Source: Bacteroidales bacterium (GTDB taxonomy: Bacteria; Bacteroidota; Bacteroidia; Bacteroidales; UBA10428). Taken from it: a stretch of 9,177 bases of DNA. Shown here piece after piece: positions 1 through 8,440 of the stretch. The position numbers and the translations under genes are program-made. The notes under the pieces are model-generated. The model did not search any database. It was not told the DNA's origin and saw only the letters and a list, made by a program, of their open reading frames with translations. The stretch is from the NCBI GenBank assembly GCA_016935595.1, contig JAFGQQ010000345.1:1-9177 (forward strand), given 5' to 3'. Positions within the stretch are counted from its first letter, which is position 1. Each line of letters opens with the position of its first letter.

Positions 1-2306
1 ATCTTTTCAACACCTTTTTCTATACCGTTTTTGTTTTCGATTTTTAAATTAAGCAATTTGTTCCGGAATTTCCGTGTAATTTTTATTTCTTTCCAGTCAG
101 ATGGAATACATGGGTCTATCTTAATTCCATGGTATTGTGGTTGAATTCCAAGAATATATTGGCTTACCGAATAATATGCCCAGGTGGCAGCCCCGCTAAG
201 CCATGAAAGGCGTGAAGCCCCTTTTCTTGGGCTGTATTTTCCATGAGTTGACTGGCAATACACATATGGTTCTATTTCGCGTATATCTGCTTTTGAATTG
301 TATGCAGCAGGTAAAAATGCCTTAAAATATTGATAAGCTTTATTTCCATGCCCAAGAAGGGTTTCCGCGATAATAGCCCATCCCTGGGTATGACAAAAAA
401 CAGCCCCGTTTTCTTTCATGCTTTCGTTAAATAGTGGTGCTTTTATTACATTAAGGTCGGCTTCTTTATAAGGCGGGTCGCAAATAACAACTCCAAAATC
501 GGTAGCCAGTTTTTCATACACTGCTTTCATAGCCAATTTTGCTTTTTCAGGGGAGGCATGCCCGCTAAAAACCGACCATGATTGAGGATTGAGCCATAAG
601 GAACCTTCTTTATCATTTTTTGATCCGTATTTTAAACCATCATCTTTATAGGCCCGCAAATACCATTCACCGTCCCATGCGTGCTTGTTAATATTACTGT
701 CAAGTGTTTCAATATGCTTTTTTGCCCAAGCAATCTCTCCGGTTTTATTTAATAATTCACAAATCTCAATATATGTTTGTAATGCATACCTTAATTGAAA
801 AGCAACAAATACAGTTTCCCCTTTTTGTCCCAACACCAGGCAATCATTCCAGTCGGCAGCCAAACCACAAGGCAGTCCGTGAACGCCGCTTCGTTCAAGG
901 TTAAATTCTATAGCCTTTCGCAAATGTCCAAGAACTGTATCTTTGCCTTTATCGGCATAAGGAAGTTTTTTGTTAAAAAAATCGATATTTCCGGTTTCTT
1001 TTACATAAGCAGGCACTGTATTAAATAGCCACATACAGTCGTCGGATCTATATTCATTTTCCTCCGGCCTTTTTTCCTTTCCGGGGTGATGCGAAAAAGG
1101 TTTTACAACAGGCATTGCCCCTCCTGTAGAAACCTGACCTGTAAGCATCAACTCAAGTCTTTTTCCTGCTTCATCAGGAATAGTATGTAATACGCCTAAT
1201 AAATCCTGAACAGTGTCCCTGTAACCAAGTCCATCGCGTTCGCCGGCATAAACAAGGCTTGCAGCCCTTGACCATGCAAATGTTATCAAACAATTATAGG
1301 GATTCCACATGTTAAGCATACTGTTTAATTCCGGGTCGGGAGTTTCAACTTCCATGCCTTCAATACGTTTATGCCAAAAACTTTTTAGCTTTTCAAGTTC
1401 TGCTTTTACAGTTGAAATATTACTACAAAGCTTCACGGCTTCTTTTCCTTCTTTTTCTGCTCTTCCAATGCCCATAACAACAACAAATTCTTTACTTTCG
1501 CCAGGCATCAGCTCAACATCAAATTGTAAAGTTGCACAACCATTGTCCCCGACAGCTATGGAGTCAGAGCATTTTCCGTTTTGAACAACAACAGGATTTG
1601 CATACGAACGATGTGCCCCGATAAATTTTTTACGGTCGGTATCGAATCCGGAGATATTTTGTCCGGCCAACCCAAAAAATGTATGGCGTGCCTGTCCGCC
1701 TTCTTCAAAGTTATCAGGCTGGGCAGGTAAATATATGTTCGTTCCCTGGTCAATAATGCCATCAACAACATCCATAGTAAGAATATATTGGGTATATTGA
1801 AGGTTAACCATATCCATCCATAAATGCCAGTTGCTGGCATATTCAAGATAAGTAAACAGGCGCAGATTTCTTGTTTTTGAACCATTATTCATTATTTTGC
1901 CAAGCCAGCATTCAAAAGTATTCCCAAGCGGTACAAAATATGTAGTTTCTGATTTTATATTTGAATACTCAGATTCAATTACTGTATAAGAAGCCCCATG
2001 CCTGCAAATACTTTTAAACTGGCCTAATGGTTTTCCGACTGGTTGCCATGAACCAGACCAGTAATCGCCAGAATCCTGATCGCGAAGGTAAATATACCTT
2101 CCAGGCTGGTCCATTGGTATGGCATTAGTTTTAAAACGCATAAAACGGCCTTGCGCAGCCGATTTATAAAAACTGTACCCTCCCGCATTATTGGTTATAA
2201 TTGCCCCATATTCAGTTGAACCGAGATAATTACTCCAAGATTCGGGCGTTTGCGGATTGGTAATTACATATTCTTTCTTTTGATCGTCAAAATATCCGTA
2301 TTGCAT
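1..2306 (-). CDS. GH94 family disaccharide phosphorylase (cellobiose/chitobiose phosphorylase-like), 3' end cut by window
   Basis: An uninterrupted reading frame of 768 codons starts at 2306 and is still open at base 1. Family proteins are about 800 residues, so only some 30-50 residues are missing. The N-terminus (MQYGYFDDQKKEYVIT, then NAGGYSFY near residue 41) matches where known GH94 enzymes begin, which supports the start. Visible motifs are LRDQDSGDYWS (about 73-83), the sugar-binding segment GYRDTVQD (R363, D368), SDDCMWL (D422-L427), the catalytic ADWNDCL (D485 and D488, one of which is the general acid), the phosphate-site His in CHTQGWA (H639) and SGAATW (T708). GH94 enzymes use phosphate to split a beta-linked disaccharide into alpha-sugar 1-phosphate and free sugar, or run in reverse. 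There is no signal peptide, so it should be cytoplasmic. Following a sugar symporter gene fits a catabolic role. Family assignment is firm; the substrate (cellobiose, chitobiose, cellobionate or another) is not decided. Parts of the N-terminal domain look closer to chitobiose than to cellobiose phosphorylases as I recall them. Confidence 0.93.
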   Translation of the reverse strand, partial: MQYGYFDDQKKEYVITNPQTPESWSNYLGSTEYGAIITNNAGGYSFYKSAAQGRFMRFKTNAIPMDQPGRYIYLRDQDSGDYWSGSWQPVGKPLGQFKSICRHGASYTVIESEYSNIKSETTYFVPLGNTFECWLGKIMNNGSKTRNLRLFTYLEYASNWHLWMDMVNLQYTQYILTMDVVDGIIDQGTNIYLPAQPDNFEEGGQARHTFFGLAGQNISGFDTDRKKFIGAHRSYANPVVVQNGKCSDSIAVGDNGCATLQFDVELMPGESKEFVVVMGIGRAEKEGKEAVKLCSNISTVKAELEKLKSFWHKRIEGMEVETPDPELNSMLNMWNPYNCLITFAWSRAASLVYAGERDGLGYRDTVQDLLGVLHTIPDEAGKRLELMLTGQVSTGGAMPVVKPFSHHPGKEKRPEENEYRSDDCMWLFNTVPAYVKETGNIDFFNKKLPYADKGKDTVLGHLRKAIEFNLERSGVHGLPCGLAADWNDCLVLGQKGETVFVAFQLRYALQTYIEICELLNKTGEIAWAKKHIETLDSNINKHAWDGEWYLRAYKDDGLKYGSKNDKEGSLWLNPQSWSVFSGHASPEKAKLAMKAVYEKLATDFGVVICDPPYKEADLNVIKAPLFNESMKENGAVFCHTQGWAIIAETLLGHGNKAYQYFKAFLPAAYNSKADIREIEPYVYCQSTHGKYSPRKGASRLSWLSGAATWAYYSVSQYILGIQPQYHGIKIDPCIPSDWKEIKITRKFRNKLLNLKIENKNGIEKGVEK

Positions 2307-2315
2307 AATTGTGAG

Positions 2316-2359
2316 TTTTTAAAAATTAAAAAGACTGCCACGATCACCCTGACAGTCTT
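2316..2359 (-). terminator. Intrinsic terminator or attenuator between symporter and phosphorylase genes
   Basis: On the minus strand, AAGACTGTCA (2359-2350) pairs with TGGCAGTCTT (2340-2331). This makes a 10-bp stem with one G-U pair and a 9-base loop, followed by a T-rich run (TTTAATTTTT, 2330-2321). It begins 20 bases after the symporter stop and its T run ends roughly 10-15 bases before the phosphorylase ATG. The stem is perfect apart from the wobble, which is hard to get by chance in such a short gap. It should end part of the transcripts coming from the symporter gene. Because no clear promoter fits between it and the ATG, partial readthrough is the simplest way for the phosphorylase to be expressed from upstream. 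On the plus strand the hairpin lacks a clean T run, so the minus direction is preferred. Confidence 0.72.
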
Positions 2360-2379
2360 TCACTATATTTTAATTGATG

Positions 2380-3792
2380 TTATTCGGCAACTTCATCTCC
2401 AGATTTTTTTCTTCGTTCAATTAATTCTTCTTCAATTTTAAATACCCGTTTATCATTTAATGGATAAAAAATTAATATTATAGTTGAAATAACCCCCATT
2501 CCTGCAGGTATTAGACTGAATAGTAATAATAAACCCCTTAAACTTTCTGATGACTGGGCTTCGTTTGGCTGGAAACCTAGCTGGGCCATTAAATTTAAAG
2601 CTACAAATGCGCCAAATGCCCAGCCAAATTTTTGCGACATTGTTGATGCGGAAAATATAAGGCCGGTTGAACGAATTCCGTTTTTCCATTCCCCATAATC
2701 GGCTGTATCGGCATACATAGCCCATATTAATACGCTTAAAGGTCCGCCAGTAATAGAACCCGTAATCTGAAAGAAAAATATCAATCCCAAATTTTCAGCG
2801 GTTAAAAAGTAAAGAATCCCTGTACTGAATATTGCAATAATAAATAAAGTTACAAATGCTTTTTTCTTACCTATTAATTTTGCAAATAAGGAAACCAATA
2901 AGGCACCGATAAGTGAAGATATTTGTCCAACAGTATTATATGCCGAAACCAGGGCATTAAAATCGTATGTGGCAGTTCCTAAAAATGGTAATTTAAGTTC
3001 CTGGCTTCCAATTACATATTTAAAATAATGAACGGTAACACTACTTCTTACAGCCACAAAAAGAATAAAAGTAATTGTTGTGGCTAAAAGAATAAGCCAG
3101 GGTTTATTTGTTATAAGGTTAAAAAGGTCTTTCTTTACCGATGTTTTTTGTGATTTTGGCGGCAAAACCCTTTCTCTTGTACTTTTAAAAGCTATTAAAA
3201 AGAAAATTATTGCAGCAATACCATAGACTATAAAAGATAACTGCCACCCTTTAGGGTCATTTCCTTTACCAAGAAATTGCACCATTGGCAATAAAGTGGC
3301 AGACACTATTATCCCTGCAGCAAAAGCAAAAATAAACTTTATTGAAGAAACAGATGTGCGTTCATTAGAATCTGGTGAAATAACTCCAAGCAAAGAGGTA
3401 TAAGGAATATTTATTGCCGTATATAACATCATAATAATAATGAATGTTGCATATGCCCAAATTGTTTTACCCGCTAAGTTAAAATCAGGTGTAGTAAACA
3501 CTAAAACCCCTGCTATAGCAAAAGGGACACACAACCATAATAAATATGGCCTGAATTTTCCCCACCTGGTTGAAGTGCGGTCGGCAATTATGCCCATAAG
3601 CGGGTCATTTACCCCGTCCCATATACGGCTAACCAAAAACATTGTAGCAGCAACTGATGCAGGCAATAAAAAAACATCGGTATAAAAATAGGTGAAATAA
3701 AGCATAAAAGTTTGCCAGTATAAAACTGATGCTAAATCCCCAAAACCATATCCTGCTTTTTCGCGGAAAGTTAATTTCTGTATTTGTGTCAT
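2380..3792 (-). CDS. GPH-family (MelB/XylP-like) cation:glycoside symporter, MFS
   Basis: This 470-residue integral membrane protein has about 12 hydrophobic segments and belongs to the glycoside-pentoside-hexuronide:cation symporter branch of the MFS. The start LTFREKAGYGFGD matches the family N-terminus. The motif RIWDGVNDPLMG carries D59 and D63, at the places of the two cation-site Asp residues of MelB (D55, D59). It is followed by ADRTSTRWGKFRPYLL, the loop 2-3 signature. NIPYTSLLGVIS (about 127-138) and the late segment DTADYGEWKNGIRSTG with K388 (in SQKFGWAFG) are also family hallmarks, K388 lying near MelB K377. The tail after the last helix is short and charged (EEELIERRKKSGDE). It should bring a di- or oligosaccharide into the cytoplasm with Na+ or H+. 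The GH94 phosphorylase gene just downstream suggests a beta-linked disaccharide as cargo. The exact sugar and coupling ion are inference. Confidence 0.92.
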   Translation of the reverse strand: MTQIQKLTFREKAGYGFGDLASVLYWQTFMLYFTYFYTDVFLLPASVAATMFLVSRIWDGVNDPLMGIIADRTSTRWGKFRPYLLWLCVPFAIAGVLVFTTPDFNLAGKTIWAYATFIIIMMLYTAINIPYTSLLGVISPDSNERTSVSSIKFIFAFAAGIIVSATLLPMVQFLGKGNDPKGWQLSFIVYGIAAIIFFLIAFKSTRERVLPPKSQKTSVKKDLFNLITNKPWLILLATTITFILFVAVRSSVTVHYFKYVIGSQELKLPFLGTATYDFNALVSAYNTVGQISSLIGALLVSLFAKLIGKKKAFVTLFIIAIFSTGILYFLTAENLGLIFFFQITGSITGGPLSVLIWAMYADTADYGEWKNGIRSTGLIFSASTMSQKFGWAFGAFVALNLMAQLGFQPNEAQSSESLRGLLLLFSLIPAGMGVISTIILIFYPLNDKRVFKIEEELIERRKKSGDEVAE

Positions 3793-3826
3793 TTAAATAG
3801 TTATTAAAATAAGAACGGCATAATTA

Positions 3827-3859
3827 CAAATTTTTATTTAATAAAACAATTCAACAATA
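3827..3859 (-). promoter_or_regulatory. Possible Bacteroidetes-type promoter for the symporter gene
   Basis: The minus strand of the 119-base gap before the symporter holds AAAATTTG (3834-3827), one base off the Bacteroidetes -7 consensus TAnnTTTG. Upstream lies GTTG (3855-3852), 17 bases away, or TATTG (3859-3855), 20 bases away, either of which could act as a -33 element. Transcription would begin about 30 bases before the ATG. The match is weak in such AT-rich DNA, and the gene might instead be read through from the preceding one, although I see no good terminator in the gap. Confidence 0.3.
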
Positions 3860-3911
3860 CTGTTATATAATATAGCTGTAATATATTTTATTGTAAATTA
3901 ATCCTTTATGT

Positions 3912-6900
3912 TTATTGGTTAATCGAATATCTTTCATATACACCCCTGAAACGATTCTGGAGGTTTTCAAATAATTCGTTGTCTTTGCTGCCCTGGGCAA
4001 TTCCAATACATTCCTGCATTAATTGCAATGAAAGCCGTGTATCATAATCAACCGAATTCCTGTATTTTGATTTCAGTGACAAATAATAATTTACATTTTC
4101 TTCCATTACAAAAAAGAAATCATTTAATAAAACTTTTCCTTTATCATTCGCACCGGCATTATAATATTCTCGAATAATATCAATTACATAAAAATCATAA
4201 GGGAATTGCCTGTCAGGCATTAACTCAACAACCCGGTCGAGAACTAAAACAGCTGAATCTTTTTTTCCTTCCATAGTAAGCTGCCCGGCCAAACGCGAAA
4301 ATAAATTCCTTATTCTTATAACAGTAGCTGTGCGCTTATTATAAAAATCGATAAATACATCGGGTTCATTCATCCTTCCCCATCTGAAATTATTCATTAA
4401 ATTATCATAAAGAATATCTGTATCAATACGTCCGACTTCAAGGAAATTTGTTGATTTAGTATATATCGGCACCAAACGGTATGCAAAACCTTCCAATTGC
4501 AAATAATTATCGAGCCCCATTGTAATGTTTGTTCCTGAAGACACATGGTATATTGGCCTCTGCCAATCGTTAAAAGCAAGAATATCAAGCATTAAAAGCG
4601 ACTTCTTCTCAAGATACCTTCTTTTATATTGCCATTCTATTGCCGGTAATATCAATCCGGAATTTTCAGGTTTAACTGTGCCGTTATTTACTACCTCTTC
4701 TTTATCAACCGGTAAGCGGAACATGGAAGTAGGGATAAAATCAACCATTTCATCATTGTTAGTCCTTACCTTAGTACGCGGGTCATCGCTGTTTACCCAG
4801 TTAATAATATCTTTCAGGTCAACATGTTTATTAATTATTTCGTTGTAAAAAATAATGTCATTTGTTCCCTGTACATATTTTTCTTTGGGAAGAATACCGG
4901 GTATAGGATCAGAATCGTAAGCTTTTCTTCTCATTTGATCGGTATACCAATCAGTATTAAACAAACTTAAATTTACAATTCTTACATCGGTCCGTATTCC
5001 TTCAACCTCCTGGGCATACCATAAAGGAAAAGTATCGTTATCGCCATTTGTAAATAAAATGGCATTAGGTGCACACGAATTGAGGTAATTATAAGCAAAA
5101 TCCCTTGCAGTATACCTGCCCGACCGGTCATGGTCATTCCAGTTTTCATTTGCCAATAAACCAGGCACAAGAAAAAAACTAATTAGAGTTGCTAAAATAG
5201 CACTTATGCTTCCTGGTATCTTTTTGGCCATCCAGTCGAATATAGCAACTACCCCAAGCCCAATCCATATAGCAAAAGCATAAAAAGAACCCGCATAGGC
5301 ATAATCCCTTTCCCTGGGCTGATAAGGTGTTTGGTTAAGATAAACTACAATAGCAAGTCCGGTTAAAATAAATAAAAGCAATACAATAAAAAAGTCTTTT
5401 GAGTCTTTATAATAATGAAACAAAAGCCCTATCAAGCCTAAAATTAATGGCAGAAAATAATAAACATTTCTTGATTTATCATTTTTCAGGTACCCGGGTA
5501 GGTTTTCCTGAGTACCGAGCCTTAGTTCGTCAATAAATTTTACACCCGAAAGCCAGTTACCTTTAACTACTTCGCCATGGCCTTGTGTATCATTTTGTTT
5601 TCCGGCAAAATTCCACATAAAATACCTTAAATACATATAACCAATCTGATATGAAAAGAAAAACCTGAGGTTTTCACCAAATGTCGGGACAATTTTTGTG
5701 GAAGGATTGCCGTCATTTCCTGCTACCCTTACTTTTTTACCTTTAATTTTACCCCATTCTTTATACGCATTAACATGTTCAGTTTGGGAACTCCACATCC
5801 TGGGAAATAAAGTAGTGAAACGTTTATCATACTCATATTCAAGTTTATGTGTTGCAATTACATATTTCCCGCCTTTTTGAATGTATACCGGCGAAGTTTC
5901 TTTAGTTCCAATAACCGGTGCATCATAGTATTGGCCATAAACTAATGGCCGGTCGCCATATTGTTCACGGTTTAAATAAGATAAAAGTGAAAAAACATTT
6001 TCCGGATTATTTTCATCCATTGGCGGATTTGCCATTGAACGTATTACAATTATGGCAAATGAAGAATATCCAATCAATATTACGGTTAATCCTATTATAA
6101 TTGTATTTAAAATAACTTCTCTTTTTTCAACTAAATAAACAAAAACAAAAATACCAACAGCCAGTAATATGCCTATTACTATATTATTTAATAAAAAGGG
6201 TATGCCGAAAAGAATTATCGTTAAAGTAAAAAATATAGCCAGAATAAGTTTATCGGCCTTTTTGTGGGTAAAATATATACTGCCGCTTATCGATGCAATA
6301 ATTAAAACAGCATATACCAGAAAACCCGATTTATATGGCATTCCGAAAGAATTTACAAATAAAAGTTCAAACCACGAAATCACTTCAACAATGCCGGGAA
6401 TAATACCATACATTATTACACCTAGCAATACTACCGAAATTAAAGTGGCATAAATAAACCCTTTTATATTAATCTTGAATTTCTTAAAATAAATAACAAA
6501 AACAATAGCAGGTATTGCAAGTAAATTTAATAGATGGACACCAATAGACAAACCCATCAGGTATGCAATTAATATTAACCAGCGATAAGAATGTTTTTCA
6601 TCGGCTACATTTTCCCATTTTACAATTGCCCAAAAAACAACAGCAGTAAATAAAGAAGAAAGAGCATATACTTCACCTTCAACAGCCGAAAACCAGAAAG
6701 TATCTGAAAAGGTATAAGCAAGGGCACCAACAACGCCTGCGCCGTATATGGCAATTAAATTCGAAACAGAATAATTTTCATCTTTAACAATGAGTTTCCT
6801 GGCAAAATGTGTAATTGTCCAAAATAAAAATAATATTGTAAAAGAACTCGCCAACGCCGACATTGAGTTTATTAATTTAGCTACCTGGGAAGTATCGGAA

Positions 6901-7103
6901 GTAAATATTGAGAAAAAACGTGCAAGTATCATAAAAAAGGGTGCACCGGGAGGATGGCCAACCTCAAGTTTAAATGCAGAGGCTATAAACTCCCCACAAT
7001 CCCATAAACTGGTTGTAGGTTCAATAGTGAGCAAATATACAACTGAGGCAATGATAAAAACCATCCACCCTATAATATTGTTATAAAATTTAAATTGCTT
7101 CAT
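3912..7103 (-). CDS. DUF2723 / GT117-type membrane protein, GT-C (protein O-mannosyltransferase-like) glycosyltransferase
   Basis: This 1063-residue protein is of the DUF2723 family (Pfam PF11028), which is widespread in Bacteroidota and distantly related to GT-C protein O-mannosyltransferases. After the first membrane helix (about 11-27) comes SLWDCGEFIASA with D35 and E38, the acidic pair expected in the first extracytoplasmic loop of GT-C enzymes, then the conserved GHPPGAP (49-55). Many hydrophobic helices fill residues 1-370. A hydrophilic loop follows (about 375-540, with NREQYGDRPLVYGQYYDAPV-like text), then more helices with RERDYAYAGSFYAF near 595. From about 680 there is a soluble domain beginning with NGDNDTFPLWYAQE and ending in TPR-like helices. 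The enzyme probably transfers a sugar from a lipid carrier on the outer side of the inner membrane, but donor and acceptor are not known from sequence. Length is normal for the family. The gene starts a minus-strand series, with 119 bases before the symporter gene, and need not share its function. Confidence 0.88.
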   Translation of the reverse strand: MKQFKFYNNIIGWMVFIIASVVYLLTIEPTTSLWDCGEFIASAFKLEVGHPPGAPFFMILARFFSIFTSDTSQVAKLINSMSALASSFTILFLFWTITHFARKLIVKDENYSVSNLIAIYGAGVVGALAYTFSDTFWFSAVEGEVYALSSLFTAVVFWAIVKWENVADEKHSYRWLILIAYLMGLSIGVHLLNLLAIPAIVFVIYFKKFKINIKGFIYATLISVVLLGVIMYGIIPGIVEVISWFELLFVNSFGMPYKSGFLVYAVLIIASISGSIYFTHKKADKLILAIFFTLTIILFGIPFLLNNIVIGILLAVGIFVFVYLVEKREVILNTIIIGLTVILIGYSSFAIIVIRSMANPPMDENNPENVFSLLSYLNREQYGDRPLVYGQYYDAPVIGTKETSPVYIQKGGKYVIATHKLEYEYDKRFTTLFPRMWSSQTEHVNAYKEWGKIKGKKVRVAGNDGNPSTKIVPTFGENLRFFFSYQIGYMYLRYFMWNFAGKQNDTQGHGEVVKGNWLSGVKFIDELRLGTQENLPGYLKNDKSRNVYYFLPLILGLIGLLFHYYKDSKDFFIVLLLFILTGLAIVVYLNQTPYQPRERDYAYAGSFYAFAIWIGLGVVAIFDWMAKKIPGSISAILATLISFFLVPGLLANENWNDHDRSGRYTARDFAYNYLNSCAPNAILFTNGDNDTFPLWYAQEVEGIRTDVRIVNLSLFNTDWYTDQMRRKAYDSDPIPGILPKEKYVQGTNDIIFYNEIINKHVDLKDIINWVNSDDPRTKVRTNNDEMVDFIPTSMFRLPVDKEEVVNNGTVKPENSGLILPAIEWQYKRRYLEKKSLLMLDILAFNDWQRPIYHVSSGTNITMGLDNYLQLEGFAYRLVPIYTKSTNFLEVGRIDTDILYDNLMNNFRWGRMNEPDVFIDFYNKRTATVIRIRNLFSRLAGQLTMEGKKDSAVLVLDRVVELMPDRQFPYDFYVIDIIREYYNAGANDKGKVLLNDFFFVMEENVNYYLSLKSKYRNSVDYDTRLSLQLMQECIGIAQGSKDNELFENLQNRFRGVYERYSINQ

Positions 7104-7129
7104 ATTTTATATGGTTTTATTTAGGGGTA

Positions 7130-7157
7130 CTAAAGTAATATTTTTTTAAATATCAAC
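7130..7157 (-). promoter_or_regulatory. Possible promoter for the DUF2723/GT117-type gene
   Basis: On the minus strand, TACTTTAG (7137-7130) differs by one base from the Bacteroidetes -7 consensus TAnnTTTG, with GTTG (7157-7154) 16 bases upstream as a possible -33 element. Transcription would start around 7123, about 20 bases before the ATG at 7103. The spacing is slightly short and the region is very AT-rich, so this is tentative. Confidence 0.3.
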
Positions 7158-7196
7158 TAAAAATATATTGAATAGTAATGTTATAAAAAGAATTTT

Positions 7197-7204
7197 TAAA
7201 TTTG
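7197..7204 (+). promoter_or_regulatory. Possible -7 element for the chorismatase-like gene
   Basis: TAAATTTG is an exact match to the Bacteroidetes -7 consensus TAnnTTTG. It lies in the divergent gap and would give a start near 7211 and a leader of about 60 bases before the ATG at 7271. No convincing TTTG-type -33 element is seen at 17-23 bases upstream. A second, weaker candidate, TTATTTTG, lies about 7238-7245. Just after the predicted start is a small palindrome, AAAAATGATTTTT (7212-7224), which could be an operator or simply AT-rich sequence. Confidence 0.33.
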
Positions 7205-7270
7205 CCCCCTCAAAAATGATTTTTATGTTTAAAAAGATTATTTTGCAAAACTTGTGAAAAAATATTTAAA

Positions 7271-8440
7271 ATGCTAAAAGGTTATAAGCGTAAATATATA
7301 TGTCCAGAATCTGATTTATCATTTGAAAATCAACTAAATGAATGTTTAGCTGAGATAGATGAAATAAAAAAACGTAATGATATTCTTTTAATTACTTTTT
7401 TTATACGATCAAATAATAATGAAGAATATCTTGGGAAAAAAAGAAATATTTTTCAAAATATTTATAACCTGTTAGGGCAAAACACTCCTTCTTTGAGTGT
7501 AATCGGACAAATTCCGGTTAAAGGTGAAGTATCAGTAGAGATGGTATTTGTTTCAAAAGAACATGATCTTGAAATTCAATATAAACAGTTAGACGGAATT
7601 ACTTATACAATTGTTGATCCTGACAAGGAGAAAGAAATATTCGCCGGTGGAATTGCTGTCGAAGATTATATAAAAATGACTAAGACATCCCAGGCAGAAG
7701 CTGCTTTTGATTTAATGGCGAGAATTTTAATGAAAGAATCAATGAATTTTTCGCATGTGGTAAGGCAGTGGAATTATGTTGAAGATATTACAGGATTTGA
7801 AAATGTAAATGGTTATGAGGTTCAAAAATATCAGGCTCTTAATGATATCAGGGCTAAATATTACTCAACTGTTAATTTTACTAACGGATATCCTGCAGCT
7901 ACAGGAATTGGTATGAATACAGGAGGTATTATTCTGGAATTTTATGCCAACAAATTTATTCAATCTGAAGAAGTACAGCCAATTAAAAATCCACAGCAAA
8001 AAGATGCCTATGCATACTCGCAAGACGTTCTGATAGGTCACCCTGTTAATGAAAAAACGTTACGTAGTTCGCCTAAATTCGAAAGGGCTAAATATTTATC
8101 TACTCGATATAACCGGATTATTTTTATATCCGGGACAGCTTCAATAAAAAACGAAAACACTTTAGGAATTAATGATATTGAGACGCAAACAAAAGTAACT
8201 ATAGAAAATATTGAGAACCTGATTTCGCAGCAAAATCTTAAAACCAATAAAGTATTAAATAATTTTACTTCTGTAAAATATTCATTAATTAGAGTATATG
8301 TTAAAAACACAGATCATCTCGAAGTTGTTCAAAGCCTATGCGAGACATCATTCAAAGGTGCACAGATTAATTATCTTATAGCAGATATATGCAGGGATAA
8401 TTTACTTGTTGAGATTGAAGGTGTTGCTGAATTATTCTAA
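7271..8440 (+). CDS. FkbO/Hyg5-like chorismatase-family protein with three RidA/YjgF-like units
   Basis: A 389-residue soluble protein without signal peptide or membrane segments. I read three successive RidA/YjgF-like units. Unit 1 is about 18-95 (helix [11 protein letters not shown], end strand [26 protein letters not shown]). Unit 2 is about 110-230 (IFAGGI, helix [13 protein letters not shown], then [10 protein letters not shown] and [21 protein letters not shown]). Unit 3 is about 270-389 ([35 protein letters not shown], and [15 protein letters not shown] at the end). The unit 2 to unit 3 arrangement and the ending with a VEIE glutamate pair (E381, E383) resemble FkbO/Hyg5/XanB2 chorismatases, which convert chorismate to dihydroxycyclohexadiene-carboxylate or hydroxybenzoates. 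The Arg that RidA deaminases need after the PxR position is absent in all three units (S75, A210 and Q365 instead). An imine deaminase role is therefore unlikely. Activity on chorismate is inference from similarity. Start: ATG after an A-rich leader, no Shine-Dalgarno. Its TAA overlaps the stop of the convergent gene. Confidence 0.62.
   Translation: MLKGYKRKYICPESDLSFENQLNECLAEIDEIKKRNDILLITFFIRSNNNEEYLGKKRNIFQNIYNLLGQNTPSLSVIGQIPVKGEVSVEMVFVSKEHDLEIQYKQLDGITYTIVDPDKEKEIFAGGIAVEDYIKMTKTSQAEAAFDLMARILMKESMNFSHVVRQWNYVEDITGFENVNGYEVQKYQALNDIRAKYYSTVNFTNGYPAATGIGMNTGGIILEFYANKFIQSEEVQPIKNPQQKDAYAYSQDVLIGHPVNEKTLRSSPKFERAKYLSTRYNRIIFISGTASIKNENTLGINDIETQTKVTIENIENLISQQNLKTNKVLNNFTSVKYSLIRVYVKNTDHLEVVQSLCETSFKGAQINYLIADICRDNLLVEIEGVAELF

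Noticed and set aside
1556..1885. Minus-strand frame of 109 codons
   Set aside because: It lies in another frame inside the GH94 coding region, whose own frame is uninterrupted and shows family motifs on both sides; the short frame has no recognisable content.
2331..2359. Hairpin read as a plus-strand terminator
   Set aside because: No plus-strand gene precedes it and the bases after the stem (TCACTATATTTT) are not a continuous T run.
3869..3887. AT-only inverted repeat (AATATA / TATATT) after the DUF2723/GT117-type gene as a terminator
   Set aside because: The stem is six A/T pairs with no following T run on either strand, which is expected by chance in this AT-rich gap.
7271..8440. Calling this protein a RidA-type imine deaminase or L-PSP endoribonuclease
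   Set aside because: The essential Arg of RidA is replaced in all three RidA-like units, the chain is three times the RidA length, and the C-terminal segment fits chorismatases better.
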